A DNA stretch of 50,979 bases from Spirulinaceae cyanobacterium SM2_1_0 (GCA_012031265.1 JAAUTY010000029.1:1-50979), one strand, 5' to 3'. Positions 27,146 through 36,034 are shown, counted from the first letter of the stretch. Notes: generated by a model not told the origin, from the sequence alone. Made by a program: numbers and translations.

Positions 27146-27149
27146 TGAG

Positions 27150-27803
27150 TCACTCCAAACCAATTAAGCGGCAGAAATAAGACTGTAAAGATTTCTGATT
27201 TTCATATTCCCAAATGTAACGACAGTCCTCATAAATAGATACCTGCATCAGATCTTCCAAATTAGGCATTGGCTCGCCAATTTGGAGCCGCCCGGGTTTT
27301 CGATTTGTTTTGCTCAAGGTATCTTCAATCGACTGGGGTTCGACTCCTAGTGGAACAACAATTGTCTCCAGTGAAACCCTTGCTTTACTATCCAATTGAG
27401 CGATAACTTCTAACGTCCGATGCAAATTTCGTAATGCCTTGTGCTTTTGAGACCGATTGACTGGGATCAGGACTTTGTCAAGGGGACTATCAACAATAAT
27501 TTGCACAGTATTTTTCAAGGGACTGTCCATATCTACGACAATATGTTCGTATTGATCCAGGCGAGCTACCCGCTTAATCGACTCACGATTCTTATTAAAG
27601 ACGACATCAATAGATTGCTGACTGACAAGCTCTTTGTTTTTGCTCGGCTCCCTACGAACGAAAAACTGAAACAGATCGGCTTGATCGTCGCAGTCGATCC
27701 CCAAGATTTTGCTGACGGTGGTTTGCAGGGCACCAATGACATGAATAGCTAGTGATGTCTTTCCGACACCACCATCATTGTGCGTGCAAAGAATATTCAT
27801 CAC
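27150..27803 (-). CDS. ParA/MinD-like ATPase lacking the signature lysine
   Basis: A 217-residue small P-loop protein. The deviant Walker A is HNDGGVGKTS (residues 8-17); position 10, normally the signature lysine of ParA/MinD proteins, is Asp. Walker A' is ILGIDCDDQADLF (Asp 37, Asp 39) and a Walker B-like strand is HIVVDMDS. A segment DSPLDKVLIPVNRS fits the following family strand. Family ATPases usually segregate plasmids or position proteins. No parB is adjacent. The gene is markedly AT-rich for this window and has no HIP1 octamer, suggesting acquisition. It is the first gene of a three-gene operon with the unknown protein and the Mrr-like nuclease. Confidence 0.8.
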   Translation of the reverse strand: MMNILCTHNDGGVGKTSLAIHVIGALQTTVSKILGIDCDDQADLFQFFVRREPSKNKELVSQQSIDVVFNKNRESIKRVARLDQYEHIVVDMDSPLKNTVQIIVDSPLDKVLIPVNRSQKHKALRNLHRTLEVIAQLDSKARVSLETIVVPLGVEPQSIEDTLSKTNRKPGRLQIGEPMPNLEDLMQVSIYEDCRYIWEYENQKSLQSYFCRLIGLE

Positions 27804-27840
27804 AGTATGGGAGAACTAAGATCTGTCTGTAATATGGTAG

Positions 27841-28070
27841 CAAGTTCATTCTGCTCCAACAGCGATCGGTCTCGCCCTCACCGCCGACTGGGGCTACGGC
27901 AACAGCGGCAAACCTGTTATACCCGGAAAAGGCAAAGCCATCCAGCGCCACTATCATCTCGACGAACGCGATGCTCTGGGAGCAGCCGCCATTACCGCGC
28001 GCCGCATTCATTTGGCATTAAGCTTGCAACCGCATACTGGGAAAGCTGACTCGTTCCTCAAGGCAACGTT
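27841..28070 (+). pseudogene. Unidentified gene fragment without start
   Basis: One frame is open from just after a TAG at 27838-27840 and reads well-formed protein-like sequence: AIGLALTADWGYGNSGKPVI, KGKAIQRHYHLDERDALGAA and TARRIHLALSLQPHTG. It runs on into the msrP start with no stop before that gene. No start codon with a ribosome-binding site is seen. The translation is too ordered to be random, with normal GC and a clear amphipathic pattern, but I cannot name the family. It sits at the boundary of the low-GC cassette and may be a gene truncated when the cassette arrived. Confidence 0.35.
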
Positions 28071-29099
28071 ATGGTTCTCATCCGTGTTCCCAAGCCCTGG
28101 CAATCTTCAGCCCAGCCGATGACCAGCGAAGCCGCCTACCGCCAGCGACCCCGGAGTCGGCGGCGCTTCCTGAAACAACTCGGCGGTGCGGCGATGGGGG
28201 CAGCGGCCGTGTCGATCTTGGGGTGCGATCGCACCTCGGCCGCTGATCCCGCCCATGCCACCGCCACCCTTGATCCCGAGCTGTTGCTCAGCCTCGATCA
28301 GCCGCGCCTGGATTTTGCCAGCGCCACCGAGTTTGCCGATGCGGGGCGGCCGGTCACGGGCCGGGCGATCGCCGGGCAATACAACAACTACTACGAGTTC
28401 GGCTCCGGCAAATCGATTTGGCAGGCTGCCCAAGCCTTGCCCACCGATCCCTGGCGCTTGGAAGTGACCGGCCTGGTCAAGAACCCGCAAGTCTACGACC
28501 TCGACGACCTGACCCAGCGCTTCCCCCTAGAAGAGCGCGTCTATCGCCTGCGCTGCGTGGAAGCTTGGTCGATGGTGATGCCGTGGGTGGGCTTCCCGAT
28601 GGCGGCGCTGCTAGCGGCCGTCGAACCCAGACCGGCGGCGAAGTTTGCCAGCTTCACGACCTACTACGACGAGGCGATTCGCCTCGGCCCTGAGCGCTTC
28701 GCCAATGGTGACCTCGTGCCCTGGCCATACACCGAAGGCCTGCGCGTGGACGAAATGGCCAATGAACTCGCTTTCTTTGCCGTCGGCATCTACGGACGGA
28801 CGTTGCCCAAGCAGTTCGGTGCCCCCATCCGGGCTGTAGTGCCATGGAAATATGGTTTCAAGGGGGCGAAATCGATTGTCAAGATCGAATTTCTTGCCGA
28901 GCAACCGGCCACATTTTGGAATACACTCACACCCGAAGAATACGGCTTCGTCGAAAACGTTAATCCCAATCTCCCGCACCCGCGCTGGTCGCAGGCGACT
29001 GAGAAGTTCATCTACGGCCAGACCGAATTTGAATGGGAAGAGCGTCCGACCCTGCCCTATAACGGCTATGGGGAATATGTGGCGGCACTGTACGAATAA
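28071..29099 (+). CDS. msrP: Protein-methionine-sulfoxide reductase catalytic subunit MsrP (YedY)
   Basis: A periplasmic molybdopterin enzyme that reduces oxidised methionines in envelope proteins. 342 residues. The N-terminus has the family-typical MVLIRVPKPWQ, then a twin-arginine signal (SRRRFLKQLGG), indicating folded export. The sulfite-oxidase-type core has the molybdenum-ligating cysteine in LRCVEAWSMVMPW (Cys 162). GAPIRAVVPWKYGFKGAKSI and the C-terminal NPNLPHPRWSQATE are other conserved stretches. Its usual partner, haem-binding MsrQ, is not next to it: the following gene encodes an unrelated small membrane protein. Confidence 0.93.
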   Translation: MVLIRVPKPWQSSAQPMTSEAAYRQRPRSRRRFLKQLGGAAMGAAAVSILGCDRTSAADPAHATATLDPELLLSLDQPRLDFASATEFADAGRPVTGRAIAGQYNNYYEFGSGKSIWQAAQALPTDPWRLEVTGLVKNPQVYDLDDLTQRFPLEERVYRLRCVEAWSMVMPWVGFPMAALLAAVEPRPAAKFASFTTYYDEAIRLGPERFANGDLVPWPYTEGLRVDEMANELAFFAVGIYGRTLPKQFGAPIRAVVPWKYGFKGAKSIVKIEFLAEQPATFWNTLTPEEYGFVENVNPNLPHPRWSQATEKFIYGQTEFEWEERPTLPYNGYGEYVAALYE

Positions 29100-29148
29100 G
29101 TGGCGTTAGCGGCATTCCGCAACGCCAGTCACGTTATCCATCAAGCTT

Positions 29149-29568
29149 GTGAACCCCACTCAGCGCTCGGATCTTCAGAACTTAAAACTGCTCTCGACCT
29201 TTCACTATGTCGTCGCGGGAATCACGGCTGCATTCTCACTGGTTTTCCTCGGCCATGTTGGCGTTGGTCTTGCCTTTATTCTGCTGCCGCCTGAAGTTTT
29301 GGCAACGAGCAGCGACTCGCCACTGCCGACCTGGTTTGGTTGGGCGTTTTTGATTCCGGGGCTGATCGTGGTGCTCACGGGCCTGACGCTGACGAGCTGT
29401 CTGGCGATCTCGGGGCGACTGCTCGCCAAGCATCGGGGCTATCGGTTCAGTTTCACCGTAGCTTGTGCGGCTTGTCTGGCGACGCCCTTTGGCACGACGC
29501 TGGGGGTGTTGACGATTATTGCGTTGTCAAAACCGGCTGTGAAAGCTCTCTATGGCTTGAGAACCTAG
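29149..29568 (+). CDS. Small polytopic membrane protein
   Basis: A 139-residue protein from a GTG start, with three hydrophobic segments: about residues 20-48 (YVVAGITAAFSLVFLGHVGV), 63-88 (FGWAFLIPGLIVVLTGLTLT) and 100-125 (FTVACAACLATPFGTTLGVL). The C-terminal LSKPAVKALYGL is similar to a motif I associate with uncharacterised bacterial membrane proteins of this size. It starts 49 bases after msrP on the same strand. It does not look like MsrQ: it is too short and has no haem-ligating histidines in the expected places. Confidence 0.7.
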   Translation: MNPTQRSDLQNLKLLSTFHYVVAGITAAFSLVFLGHVGVGLAFILLPPEVLATSSDSPLPTWFGWAFLIPGLIVVLTGLTLTSCLAISGRLLAKHRGYRFSFTVACAACLATPFGTTLGVLTIIALSKPAVKALYGLRT

Positions 29569-29602
29569 CTTTTTAGACTCACGCGCTTGACTGAATCATC
29601 TT

Positions 29603-30064
29603 CTAGCGTGCTGCCAAAATTTGCAGGAGGCGGTGGGGGTCATTCAGCTCACCGACAATCCGGCGACGCGGCGCTGGCAAGACGCGCAGTAGTGTCGGGG
29701 TGGCGGTAATGTGGTTGCGCTCTGCTTGTTCAGGATGCTGAAAAATATCGATCACCTTGAGGGTGTAAGTGTAGGGCAGAGTGTTTTCCAGTAGGGTATG
29801 CAGGCGCTGGAGTGTCTGCTCCGTTAGCTCAGTATGTCCGGCAACGTAGAGATGCAGGACGTAGCTGGCATTGGTCGCGCGACCAGCGGGGGCCGCCAAT
29901 TCGTAGGCTGCTTCGAGTCGCGCGGGATCACTGCGATCGCATTGGGCGAGCAATTCGTGGGTCTCCCAGAGTTGGGGAAAGCGATCGCGGTAGCTTTCTA
30001 AAATTTGGGGTTCGCAAGTGTCTTCTTGCCACGGCAGGGTGTGCCAATGCAAGTCGGGCGTCAT
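29603..30064 (-). CDS. KaiB-domain protein
   Basis: A 153-residue protein with an N-terminal extension (about 1-65, including EDTCEPQILESYRDRFPQLW) and a C-terminal KaiB-like thioredoxin-fold domain: SYVLHLYVAGHTELTEQTLQ, TYTLKVIDIFQHPEQAERNH and ITATPTLLRVLPAPRRRIVG. The last matches the KaiB/SasA sensory pattern ATPTLv...P.rrivG. KaiB itself is about 100 residues and clock-active, whereas this longer paralogue is probably distinct. It overlaps the upstream small gene by four bases (ATGA). No kaiA or kaiC is in the window. A clock role is not shown. Confidence 0.85.
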   Translation of the reverse strand: MTPDLHWHTLPWQEDTCEPQILESYRDRFPQLWETHELLAQCDRSDPARLEAAYELAAPAGRATNASYVLHLYVAGHTELTEQTLQRLHTLLENTLPYTYTLKVIDIFQHPEQAERNHITATPTLLRVLPAPRRRIVGELNDPHRLLQILAAR

Positions 30065-30351
30065 GAAACGGCGTTGAGAAAGTCTTGGTGCTGACGAACC
30101 GGCGGATAGAGTTCGGCGAGGGTGCGGACTTGGTGGGTCTGCGGATCGAACCAGCGATCGATCGTCGCCGTGTAGCCCGGTAGCAAGAAGTGGGGCGGCT
30201 CGGGTAGGTTGAGCAACTCCTGCAAGTAGCTACAGAGATTGGCGTGCCAGTGCCCCTGCTTGTTGGGGTCAATGCTATAAACCAGGTCGCCAGCAGGTGT
30301 GAAGAGCGCAATCCCCTTGAATAAGGACGGCAGGAGCGGAGTAGACACCAA
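30061..30351 (-). CDS. Small conserved cyanobacterial protein coupled to KaiB-like gene
   Basis: A 96-residue protein: LFKGIALFTPAGDLVYSIDP, NKQGHWHANLCSYLQELL, PPHFLLPGYTATIDRWFDP and YPPVRQHQDFLNAV. I recognise it as a conserved cyanobacterial protein of unknown function that occurs next to KaiB-like genes. Its stop overlaps the KaiB-like start by four bases (ATGA), so the two are translationally coupled and probably work together. No catalytic motif is evident. Confidence 0.75.
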   Translation of the reverse strand: MVSTPLLPSLFKGIALFTPAGDLVYSIDPNKQGHWHANLCSYLQELLNLPEPPHFLLPGYTATIDRWFDPQTHQVRTLAELYPPVRQHQDFLNAVS

Positions 30352-30547
30352 GCACTCGCCTCAGAACGACAAATAGCCTCGCTCGGAAAGCTATGACAGC
30401 TCGGCGGCAGTCGGAGGGGTTAATGTTGCCGAGATAACTTTAAGTTTACCGAATCGCCCCTTGGCATCGGTCAGCATTGGGTTGGGGAGGTGATCACAAC
30501 GAACAACCCCAACCCCAACTTGCCAGTTTGTTGGGCACTGCTGCGGG

Positions 30548-31789
30548 TTAGATCCGACCGCGCAACATTTGTGCCATTTCATTGGGCGTCGGAGACTTAT
30601 CGAGCGCCGTTTCTTCAGTAATCCGCCCTTCTTGGTAGAGATTATAGAGCGACTGGTTCATCGTGATCATGCCGTCATATTCACCATTCCGCATCAGCTC
30701 GAGCATCTCTTCATAATCCCCTTTGCGGATATATTCGCGCATGGTCTCGGTGTTGATCAGGATATCGTGAAAGGCCGCGCGTTTGCCGTCGGTGGTGCGG
30801 CAGAGACCTTGGGCGATGATGGCGACTAAGGATTCGGCAAGTGCTACTCGCATGGCATCTTGTTCTTCAGCCGAGTACAAGGTAAGTACCCGCTCAATGG
30901 TTTTGATGGCGCTGTTGGTGTGCAGCGTCCCCATGACCAAGTGACCCGTCTGTGCCGCTTTGAGAGCGGTATTCACCGTGCCTTTATCCCGCATCTCACC
31001 GACCAGGATCAAATCTGGATCTTCCCGCAGTGCCGCCTTCAGGGCATTGTCAAATAGCAAGGTATGTTGACCGACTTCCCGCTGTTTGATTAGCGATTTG
31101 CGGCTTTGATGCACGAATTCTACTGGGTCTTCAATCGTGATGATGTGTTTAGGATGCTCCTTGTTCACGTAGTCGATCATCGCCGCCATCGTCGTTGATT
31201 TACCAGAACCGGTTGGTCCAGTCACTAGCACCAGGCCCTTGTGAGCGTCGGAAATGTCTCGGAAGGCTGCTGGAGCACGCAGTTGTTCCAAGGTCAAAAT
31301 TTTCAGCGGGATCAGACGCATGACGATCGAGGGGCCGGTGAGCGTGTCGAAGATATTGATCCGGACACGAGCGAATTCGTATTGGGTCGCGCCGTCGAAT
31401 TCTTTGGTGTCGCGGAATTGTTGAACCTCTTGGTCGGTGAGGACTTCGTGCAGCCAGCTCCAGAAGGTCGGTTCGTCCGTTTCCGGAAATTCGGTGCCCA
31501 GCATTTCGCCGCGATCGCGCATCCGAGGTTTTTCACCCACCCCGAGGTGAACGTCTGAGTAGCCGTTGTCGTGGGCGAAACGGATCAATTCATCCAGAGA
31601 GGGGTGGCCGGGTGATCGTTGTGGGCCGCGAGCTTGAGCCGCTTGCACCGGGGGACGGGGGGAAGCGGGCATGGCTCGAGTCGCAGCCGCTCCGGCGGCA
31701 GGTGGGCGCACTCCCCCCCGAGGTGGCGGCATGGGCGGGCCTGCAGGACGATGGGAAGGGGGAGCTGGGGGACGTTGCGAGGAGGTCAT
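30548..31789 (-). CDS. pilT: Type IV pilus retraction ATPase PilT
   Basis: A hexameric ATPase that depolymerises pilin for twitching motility and DNA uptake. 413 residues. A Pro/Ala-rich N-terminal extension (about 1-60) precedes the usual PilT start (SLDELIRFAHDNGYSDVHLG). Walker A is GPTGSGKSTT. The Asp box includes IITIEDPVEFVH, Walker B is DPDLILVGEMRD, and the His box is TGHLVMGTLHTNSA. The C-terminal helix has the AIRNLIRE-equivalent region. pilB and pilC are not adjacent, so this could be one of several pilT copies. It is a single gene. Confidence 0.95.
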   Translation of the reverse strand: MTSSQRPPAPPSHRPAGPPMPPPRGGVRPPAAGAAATRAMPASPRPPVQAAQARGPQRSPGHPSLDELIRFAHDNGYSDVHLGVGEKPRMRDRGEMLGTEFPETDEPTFWSWLHEVLTDQEVQQFRDTKEFDGATQYEFARVRINIFDTLTGPSIVMRLIPLKILTLEQLRAPAAFRDISDAHKGLVLVTGPTGSGKSTTMAAMIDYVNKEHPKHIITIEDPVEFVHQSRKSLIKQREVGQHTLLFDNALKAALREDPDLILVGEMRDKGTVNTALKAAQTGHLVMGTLHTNSAIKTIERVLTLYSAEEQDAMRVALAESLVAIIAQGLCRTTDGKRAAFHDILINTETMREYIRKGDYEEMLELMRNGEYDGMITMNQSLYNLYQEGRITEETALDKSPTPNEMAQMLRGRI

Positions 31790-32450
31790 AAGCTAACTCT
31801 GCAAAGCGAAAAGAGGGCAGATGGCACGCTCAACAGCGAGACAGCGACGTGAGCAGACACGATGCCCAGCTCTTGGCTGACTCCTCGCTATGGCGATAAA
31901 CACCATTATCATAAACTGCCTCTGGAGTTGTGCTGGGGCAGCGCTGTCAGCACGACCGGTTATGAATCGTGAGTCGCCGCGACTAGATGAGAGATCGCGA
32001 ACAATCGTGAAGAAATGTCACAAAAATTAAACCGCCTGGCCTCGCATCTCGCGTCTCGCCTGGGGGGATAAAACCCTGATGGTGCAAGGCACTGACATTC
32101 CTCTTCCCTCGGCTTCAGAGACCGATTTGTCTGATTGCTCCGTGGACTCACTGTTAACTTTGGTTGCTTGGCGCTCATTTTTCTCAACGCGGTTTTTATA
32201 CTGAAGCATCTAAAGTCGGAGTGAGGACGGCTCGCCGCTGCTGATTGGGCAGCAATTGCCCACTAGCCCAACAGCACCTACTCGATGATTCCGTCTGGAT
32301 GGGTTGACAGGTCGGCGCAACGGCTCAACATGACGGGTTGCTTGGGTGAGGCGGTGCAGGGGTCAGTAAAAGCTTTGGTGATTTGTCGGTTGCTCAGCGG
32401 GCGATCGCCAGATCATGTTATCGGTTTTAACAATCTGGAGGAATAGGGTC
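31790..32450. other. Divergent intergenic region upstream of pilT
   Basis: About 660 bases with no supportable gene. The pilT promoter must lie in the left part. The right end holds the ribosome-binding site GGAGGA at 32437-32442 for the next gene. Open frames on the minus strand (31960-32187) look like chance. No repeat or RNA structure was recognised. Confidence 0.4.
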
Positions 32451-32825
32451 ATGGTATTAGCACGTACTCAAAGCTGGGAGCGGGTTTATCTAATGAAGTT
32501 AAAGAGCTTTTTAATCTGGAGTTTTACCCTGGGAGTTTGCCTGATGGTAGTCGGGCTGCCGCTCGTCATTCTCATGGCGGCGATGAGCGCCCTTGCTGCG
32601 ATTGTGTTGCAGTCGGTGTTGCCGATGAGTGCAGTTCTCCTCGTGGTCGGGGGCGTGGTCGCCGCGAATCTGCTGGCGATTGTGGTGGCGGCAGCCTTGC
32701 TGACAGTGCGTGGGATTCACCCAGAGGACGTGCAGTGGTTACAGTGGTTGCACGGCAAGCAAACGGCGATCAAGCCACCGACCTATGCCGCCTGCCCACT
32801 GACTTGCGACCTGGTTGCTCATTAG
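32451..32825 (+). CDS. Two-helix membrane protein of unknown function
   Basis: 124 residues from ATG 32451, chosen because GGAGGA lies about eight bases upstream; an ATG at 32415 lacks such a site. Two hydrophobic helices are seen at about residues 17-49 (SFLIWSFTLGVCLMVVGLPL and onward) and 54-88 (VLPMSAVLLVVGGVVAANLL and onward). A hydrophilic tail follows. No family is recognised. A strong HIP1-stem terminator follows directly. Confidence 0.6.
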   Translation: MVLARTQSWERVYLMKLKSFLIWSFTLGVCLMVVGLPLVILMAAMSALAAIVLQSVLPMSAVLLVVGGVVAANLLAIVVAAALLTVRGIHPEDVQWLQWLHGKQTAIKPPTYAACPLTCDLVAH

Positions 32826-32849
32826 ATTTCGGTTGGGAAAAGGGTGTCG

Positions 32850-32881
32850 GGGCGATCGCGGTATCCGCGATCGCCCTTTCT
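32850..32881 (+). terminator. Rho-independent terminator built from two HIP1 sites
   Basis: The 12-base arms GGGCGATCGCGG and CCGCGATCGCCC pair perfectly around a TAT loop and are followed by TTTCTTTAT. Each arm contains a whole GCGATCGC octamer. The hairpin lies 25 bases after the membrane protein gene and just before the 3' end of the opposing MFS gene. Confidence 0.8.
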
Positions 32882-32890
32882 TTATAAAAA

Positions 32891-34275
32891 TCAGGCCGCC
32901 CCGGTCACCCGTCGCCGCTGCTGATACTCTGCAAGCGTCGCTTGTTGCTCCGGCGCATGGAGGGGATAGAGGTGAGCCAGCACGAGACTGCCCGTGAGCG
33001 CGATCGCGGGCAAGAAGACAGCGATCGCCCGGATCGTCAACAGCGCCGAGTCGGGTTGCAGCAGTGCCACCGGGCCGGGAACCGCACTCTGGAAGCCCGA
33101 CCAAGTGAGCAACTGTCCGACCAAAAAGAGACCCACCGCCAGCGCCAGCTTCTGTAAAAACAGCAGCAGGCTATAGAACAAGCCTTCGCGGCGCTGGCCG
33201 GTGTGCAGTTCATCCCAGTCCGCCACCTCGGGCAACATGGAGGGCGGAATCAGGTAAGTGGTCGCCATGCCCGCTCCCGCCAGTGCCGCCAGTGCATAGA
33301 CCCAGACGGCGCGCTCGGCATCGAGCGCCAGCAAGCTGAAGTCGGCGAGAATCCAAAGGCTCGTACCCAGCCAGTAGGTGAGCTTGCGGCCGAGCTTACG
33401 GCTGAGCTGTTCCCAGAGAAATAGGGCGAGTAGGCCGACCCCTGAACAATGACGACGACCCGGGCGATCGCTGCGGAGTCGAGATCGAGGCAGTGGATGA
33501 CGAAGTAGGGCAAGAGGGCGGGTGTGATTTGGAGCGCCAGCCAGGAGAGGCCGTAAAGTCCGGCCAGATAGAGCAGCGGACGATTTTGCAGCACCAGTTG
33601 CCAGTCCCGCCAACTCAATCGCGCTGGGGTGTCCTGGACGCGCGGCTGTTCTCGCGTCCGCCAGCAGCAGAGAGCGATCGAGCCGATGGTGGCGAGGGCA
33701 CAGATCGCACCGAGGTCGAAGAGTTGTTGGCTGGGTTGGTAGACGCGCTGGGCGATCGCCTGGGCCAGCAGCAGTGACCCGATGCAACCCGCCAGGGAAA
33801 AGCTGAAGCGCAAGCTGGTGAGGCGAACGCGATCGCCATCGTCATCACTCAGCTCAGCAACCAGGGCACCGTAGGGAATCATAAAGGTATTCGCCGCTGT
33901 CTGGAACAAGATCGCCACGACCGCGTAGTAAAGACAGCGCCAGGCGATCGCCGTTGGCGGCACCCACCAGTGCAGGCAGAAGCTGAAGGCCAAGATGGGC
34001 GCGCTCGCCAGCATCCAGATGCGGCGACGACCCCAGCGCGTTTGGGTGCGATCGCTCAGTGTGCCGACGAAGAGCGTGCTCAGGGCGCTCCAACCATTGC
34101 TGAGCAGCAGAATACCCCCAGCCTGCTGTGGCGAGAGGCCCGCGACACTGGTGAGGAAGAAGAAAAAGAAGACCATCAAGACATTGCCAGCCATGGAGGG
34201 GCCGAGATCCCCAGCCCCGTAGGCAAGCTGTGTGGTGAAATGCAAGCGAGCGGCGGGCGATCCCTGGCTGGTCAT
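32891..34275 (-). pseudogene. MFS transporter of the GPH/MelB type, single-base frameshift
   Basis: About 461 residues if repaired. It begins MTSQGSPAARLHFTTQLAYG (an ATG at 34326 is also possible). GPH features are the N-terminal AYGAGDLGPSM, the loop SDRTQTRWGRRRIWML, the typical D...GRR pattern, and ANTFMIPYGALVAELSDD. It has about 12 helices. The frame changes near 33439-33442: after VVVIVQ the first frame gives GSAYSPYF, whereas the continuing frame reads GVGLLALFLWEQLSRKLG. One more G in a G4 run would restore it. The second half includes PPSMLPEVADWDELHTGQRR, normal for the family. Members carry sugars with Na+ or H+; the substrate is unknown. Confidence 0.85.
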
Positions 34276-34475
34276 AGCGGCATCCCGTGCTAAGTCGCGT
34301 AAAGGTTTGCGAAGTTTTTCCACCAAGAAGCCATTTTAAAGCAACATTTCGTTACTGGGCCAACAGCGAAGTCAGAAAAAAACACCGATTTCCTGGCAGG
34401 CGATCCGGCCGCACAAAGCGCCCTGCCATTGCCACAAGCAGAGCGCTGAGATGCCCAAGCGGGAGTCTAGAGGAT

Positions 34476-35078
34476 TTAGGAAGCGGGGTCAGTAATCACG
34501 CGGTCAATCAGACCATACTCCTTCGCTTCATCCGCCGACATATAGTAGTCGCGGTCGGTATCCTGTTTGATCGTCTCCACCGTCTGTCCAGTACAGGTCG
34601 CCAGGATTTCATCCATCTGCTGCCGCGTCCGCAGGATCTGCTTCGCCGCAATGCTAATGTCAGTTGCCTGTCCGTACATCCCGCGCGAGAGTGCCGGTTG
34701 GTGGATCATGATCCGGGAGTGGGGCAGGGCCGTGCGCTTACCCTTAGTACCCGCCGCGAGCAAAAAAGCACCCATTGAGGCGGCGAGACCGACGCAGATC
34801 GTGACCACATCAGAGCGGATGTGCGTCATCGTGTCGTAGATTGCCATACCCGCCGTGACTGAGCCACCCGGCGAGTTGATGTAGAGCATGATATCTTTGC
34901 TCTGATCCTCGGAGTCGAGGTAGAGCATATATGACACAATGGCGTTGGCCGTCTCATCGTTGATCTCCCAGTCGAGGAAGAGAATGCGCTCGAGGAAGAG
35001 GCGGTTGTAAATCGAAATCCAGTCTTCGTAGGGTTGGCCCGGCAAACGGTAGGGAACCTTGGGGACATCAATTGGCAT
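34476..35078 (-). CDS. clpP: ATP-dependent Clp protease proteolytic subunit
   Basis: The serine protease chamber of Clp. 200 residues. The catalytic serine is S101 in [11 protein letters not shown] and the histidine is H126 in [10 protein letters not shown], with an aspartate near residue 175 ([20 protein letters not shown]). In cyanobacteria the ClpP3-type subunit forms a mixed core with ClpR, and the gene directly upstream encodes ClpR, so this is probably clpP3. The gene lies 44 bases downstream of clpR, same strand, consistent with an operon. Confidence 0.95.
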   Translation of the reverse strand: MPIDVPKVPYRLPGQPYEDWISIYNRLFLERILFLDWEINDETANAIVSYMLYLDSEDQSKDIMLYINSPGGSVTAGMAIYDTMTHIRSDVVTICVGLAASMGAFLLAAGTKGKRTALPHSRIMIHQPALSRGMYGQATDISIAAKQILRTRQQMDEILATCTGQTVETIKQDTDRDYYMSADEAKEYGLIDRVITDPAS

Positions 35079-35122
35079 AATTTCGCTCCGCGCGTTGGTA
35101 ATGATTAAGCCTCTTGCCAGTG

Positions 35123-35770
35123 CTAGATTGCACTAGCAGGCAAGGGTTGCGGTAGTTCCGTCTCACTCTCAAGAATGCGGTCGATCAGACCGTAATCCTT
35201 CGCCTCATTGGGATTCATGTAGAAGGGGCGATCGATGTCGCGGCGAATCTTGTCCGCTTTCTGCTGGGTTTGTCGAGCCAAGATTTCGATCATGGCTTGG
35301 CGGCTCGCTAGGACTTCTTGAGCACGGATCTGAATGTCCGTGGCTTGCGATCGCCCCCCGGTCGAGCCACTCGTATCGTTCAGTACGATCGTGGCGTGCG
35401 GCAGGCTCAGCCGGAAACCCGGCGTCCCGCTCGCCAAGATCATCGCTGACATCCCAAAGGCAGCACCAATACAAATGGTTTGAATCGGCGGCTTGATATA
35501 GCTCATCGTGTCGCAGATCGCAAACGCGGAGGTTTCCAAACCGGGATATTCGCCCATCGAGTTGATGTAGATCTTGATCGGCTTCTCCGGATCGTCGTAT
35601 TGCAGATAGAGCAGTTCAGCGATGATCAACTGGGCAACTTGCGGTGCGAGCGGCAAGCCCAAGTAGACGATCCGCTCTTTCAGCAGCAGCGAAGCGAGGT
35701 CTGGCGGCGGCTTGCGGTAGTAAGCGTCACCGTAATAAGGCGATTGGACAGCTTGGATGCCAGAATTCAT
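35123..35770 (-). CDS. clpR: ClpR, non-catalytic Clp protease subunit
   Basis: A 215-residue ClpP homologue without the catalytic residues. The serine position is Gly 106 (GAAFGMSAM) and the histidine position is Asn 131 (PHATIVLND). An insertion [10 protein letters not shown] follows, as in known ClpR. The N-terminus [16 protein letters not shown]-like segment (residues 11-24) is typical of cyanobacterial ClpR. It forms a mixed ring with ClpP3 and is first in the two-gene operon. Confidence 0.95.
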   Translation of the reverse strand: MNSGIQAVQSPYYGDAYYRKPPPDLASLLLKERIVYLGLPLAPQVAQLIIAELLYLQYDDPEKPIKIYINSMGEYPGLETSAFAICDTMSYIKPPIQTICIGAAFGMSAMILASGTPGFRLSLPHATIVLNDTSGSTGGRSQATDIQIRAQEVLASRQAMIEILARQTQQKADKIRRDIDRPFYMNPNEAKDYGLIDRILESETELPQPLPASAI

Positions 35771-36003
35771 AGGATTCTCGTCACAGATGTAGCAGGCAAA
35801 TCAGGCGAACGGCATCAGCGCACTGCCCGCCCCAACCAGCGTTAAAACCTAGGGGATCGACGTTCTAACCGAACCACCGGGATTTACGCAATGTACAGAA
35901 GATTGTAACGCATCTGCTGTGAGGCTTCTGGGAGCCAGTTGCCGCCCGCGCCAAGCATTCAAGGGCTATATCTGTTTAGCATTGCTCCTAACGCTCGACA
36001 CCA

Positions 36004-36023
36004 CCAAGCGTTTAAACGCTTGG
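36004..36023. repeat. 20-base perfect palindrome
   Basis: CCAAGCGTTTAAACGCTTGG is fully self-complementary with a TTTAAA core. It is the first of three hairpins in about 160 bases, probably extragenic palindromic repeats. Confidence 0.6.
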
Positions 36024-36034
36024 CTCACCGCTAA

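Noticed and set aside
30478-30530. GGGTTGGGG/CCCCAACCC hairpin after pilT as a terminator
   Set aside because: The arms pair but the loop is long and no T-run follows on either strand, so it was not listed.
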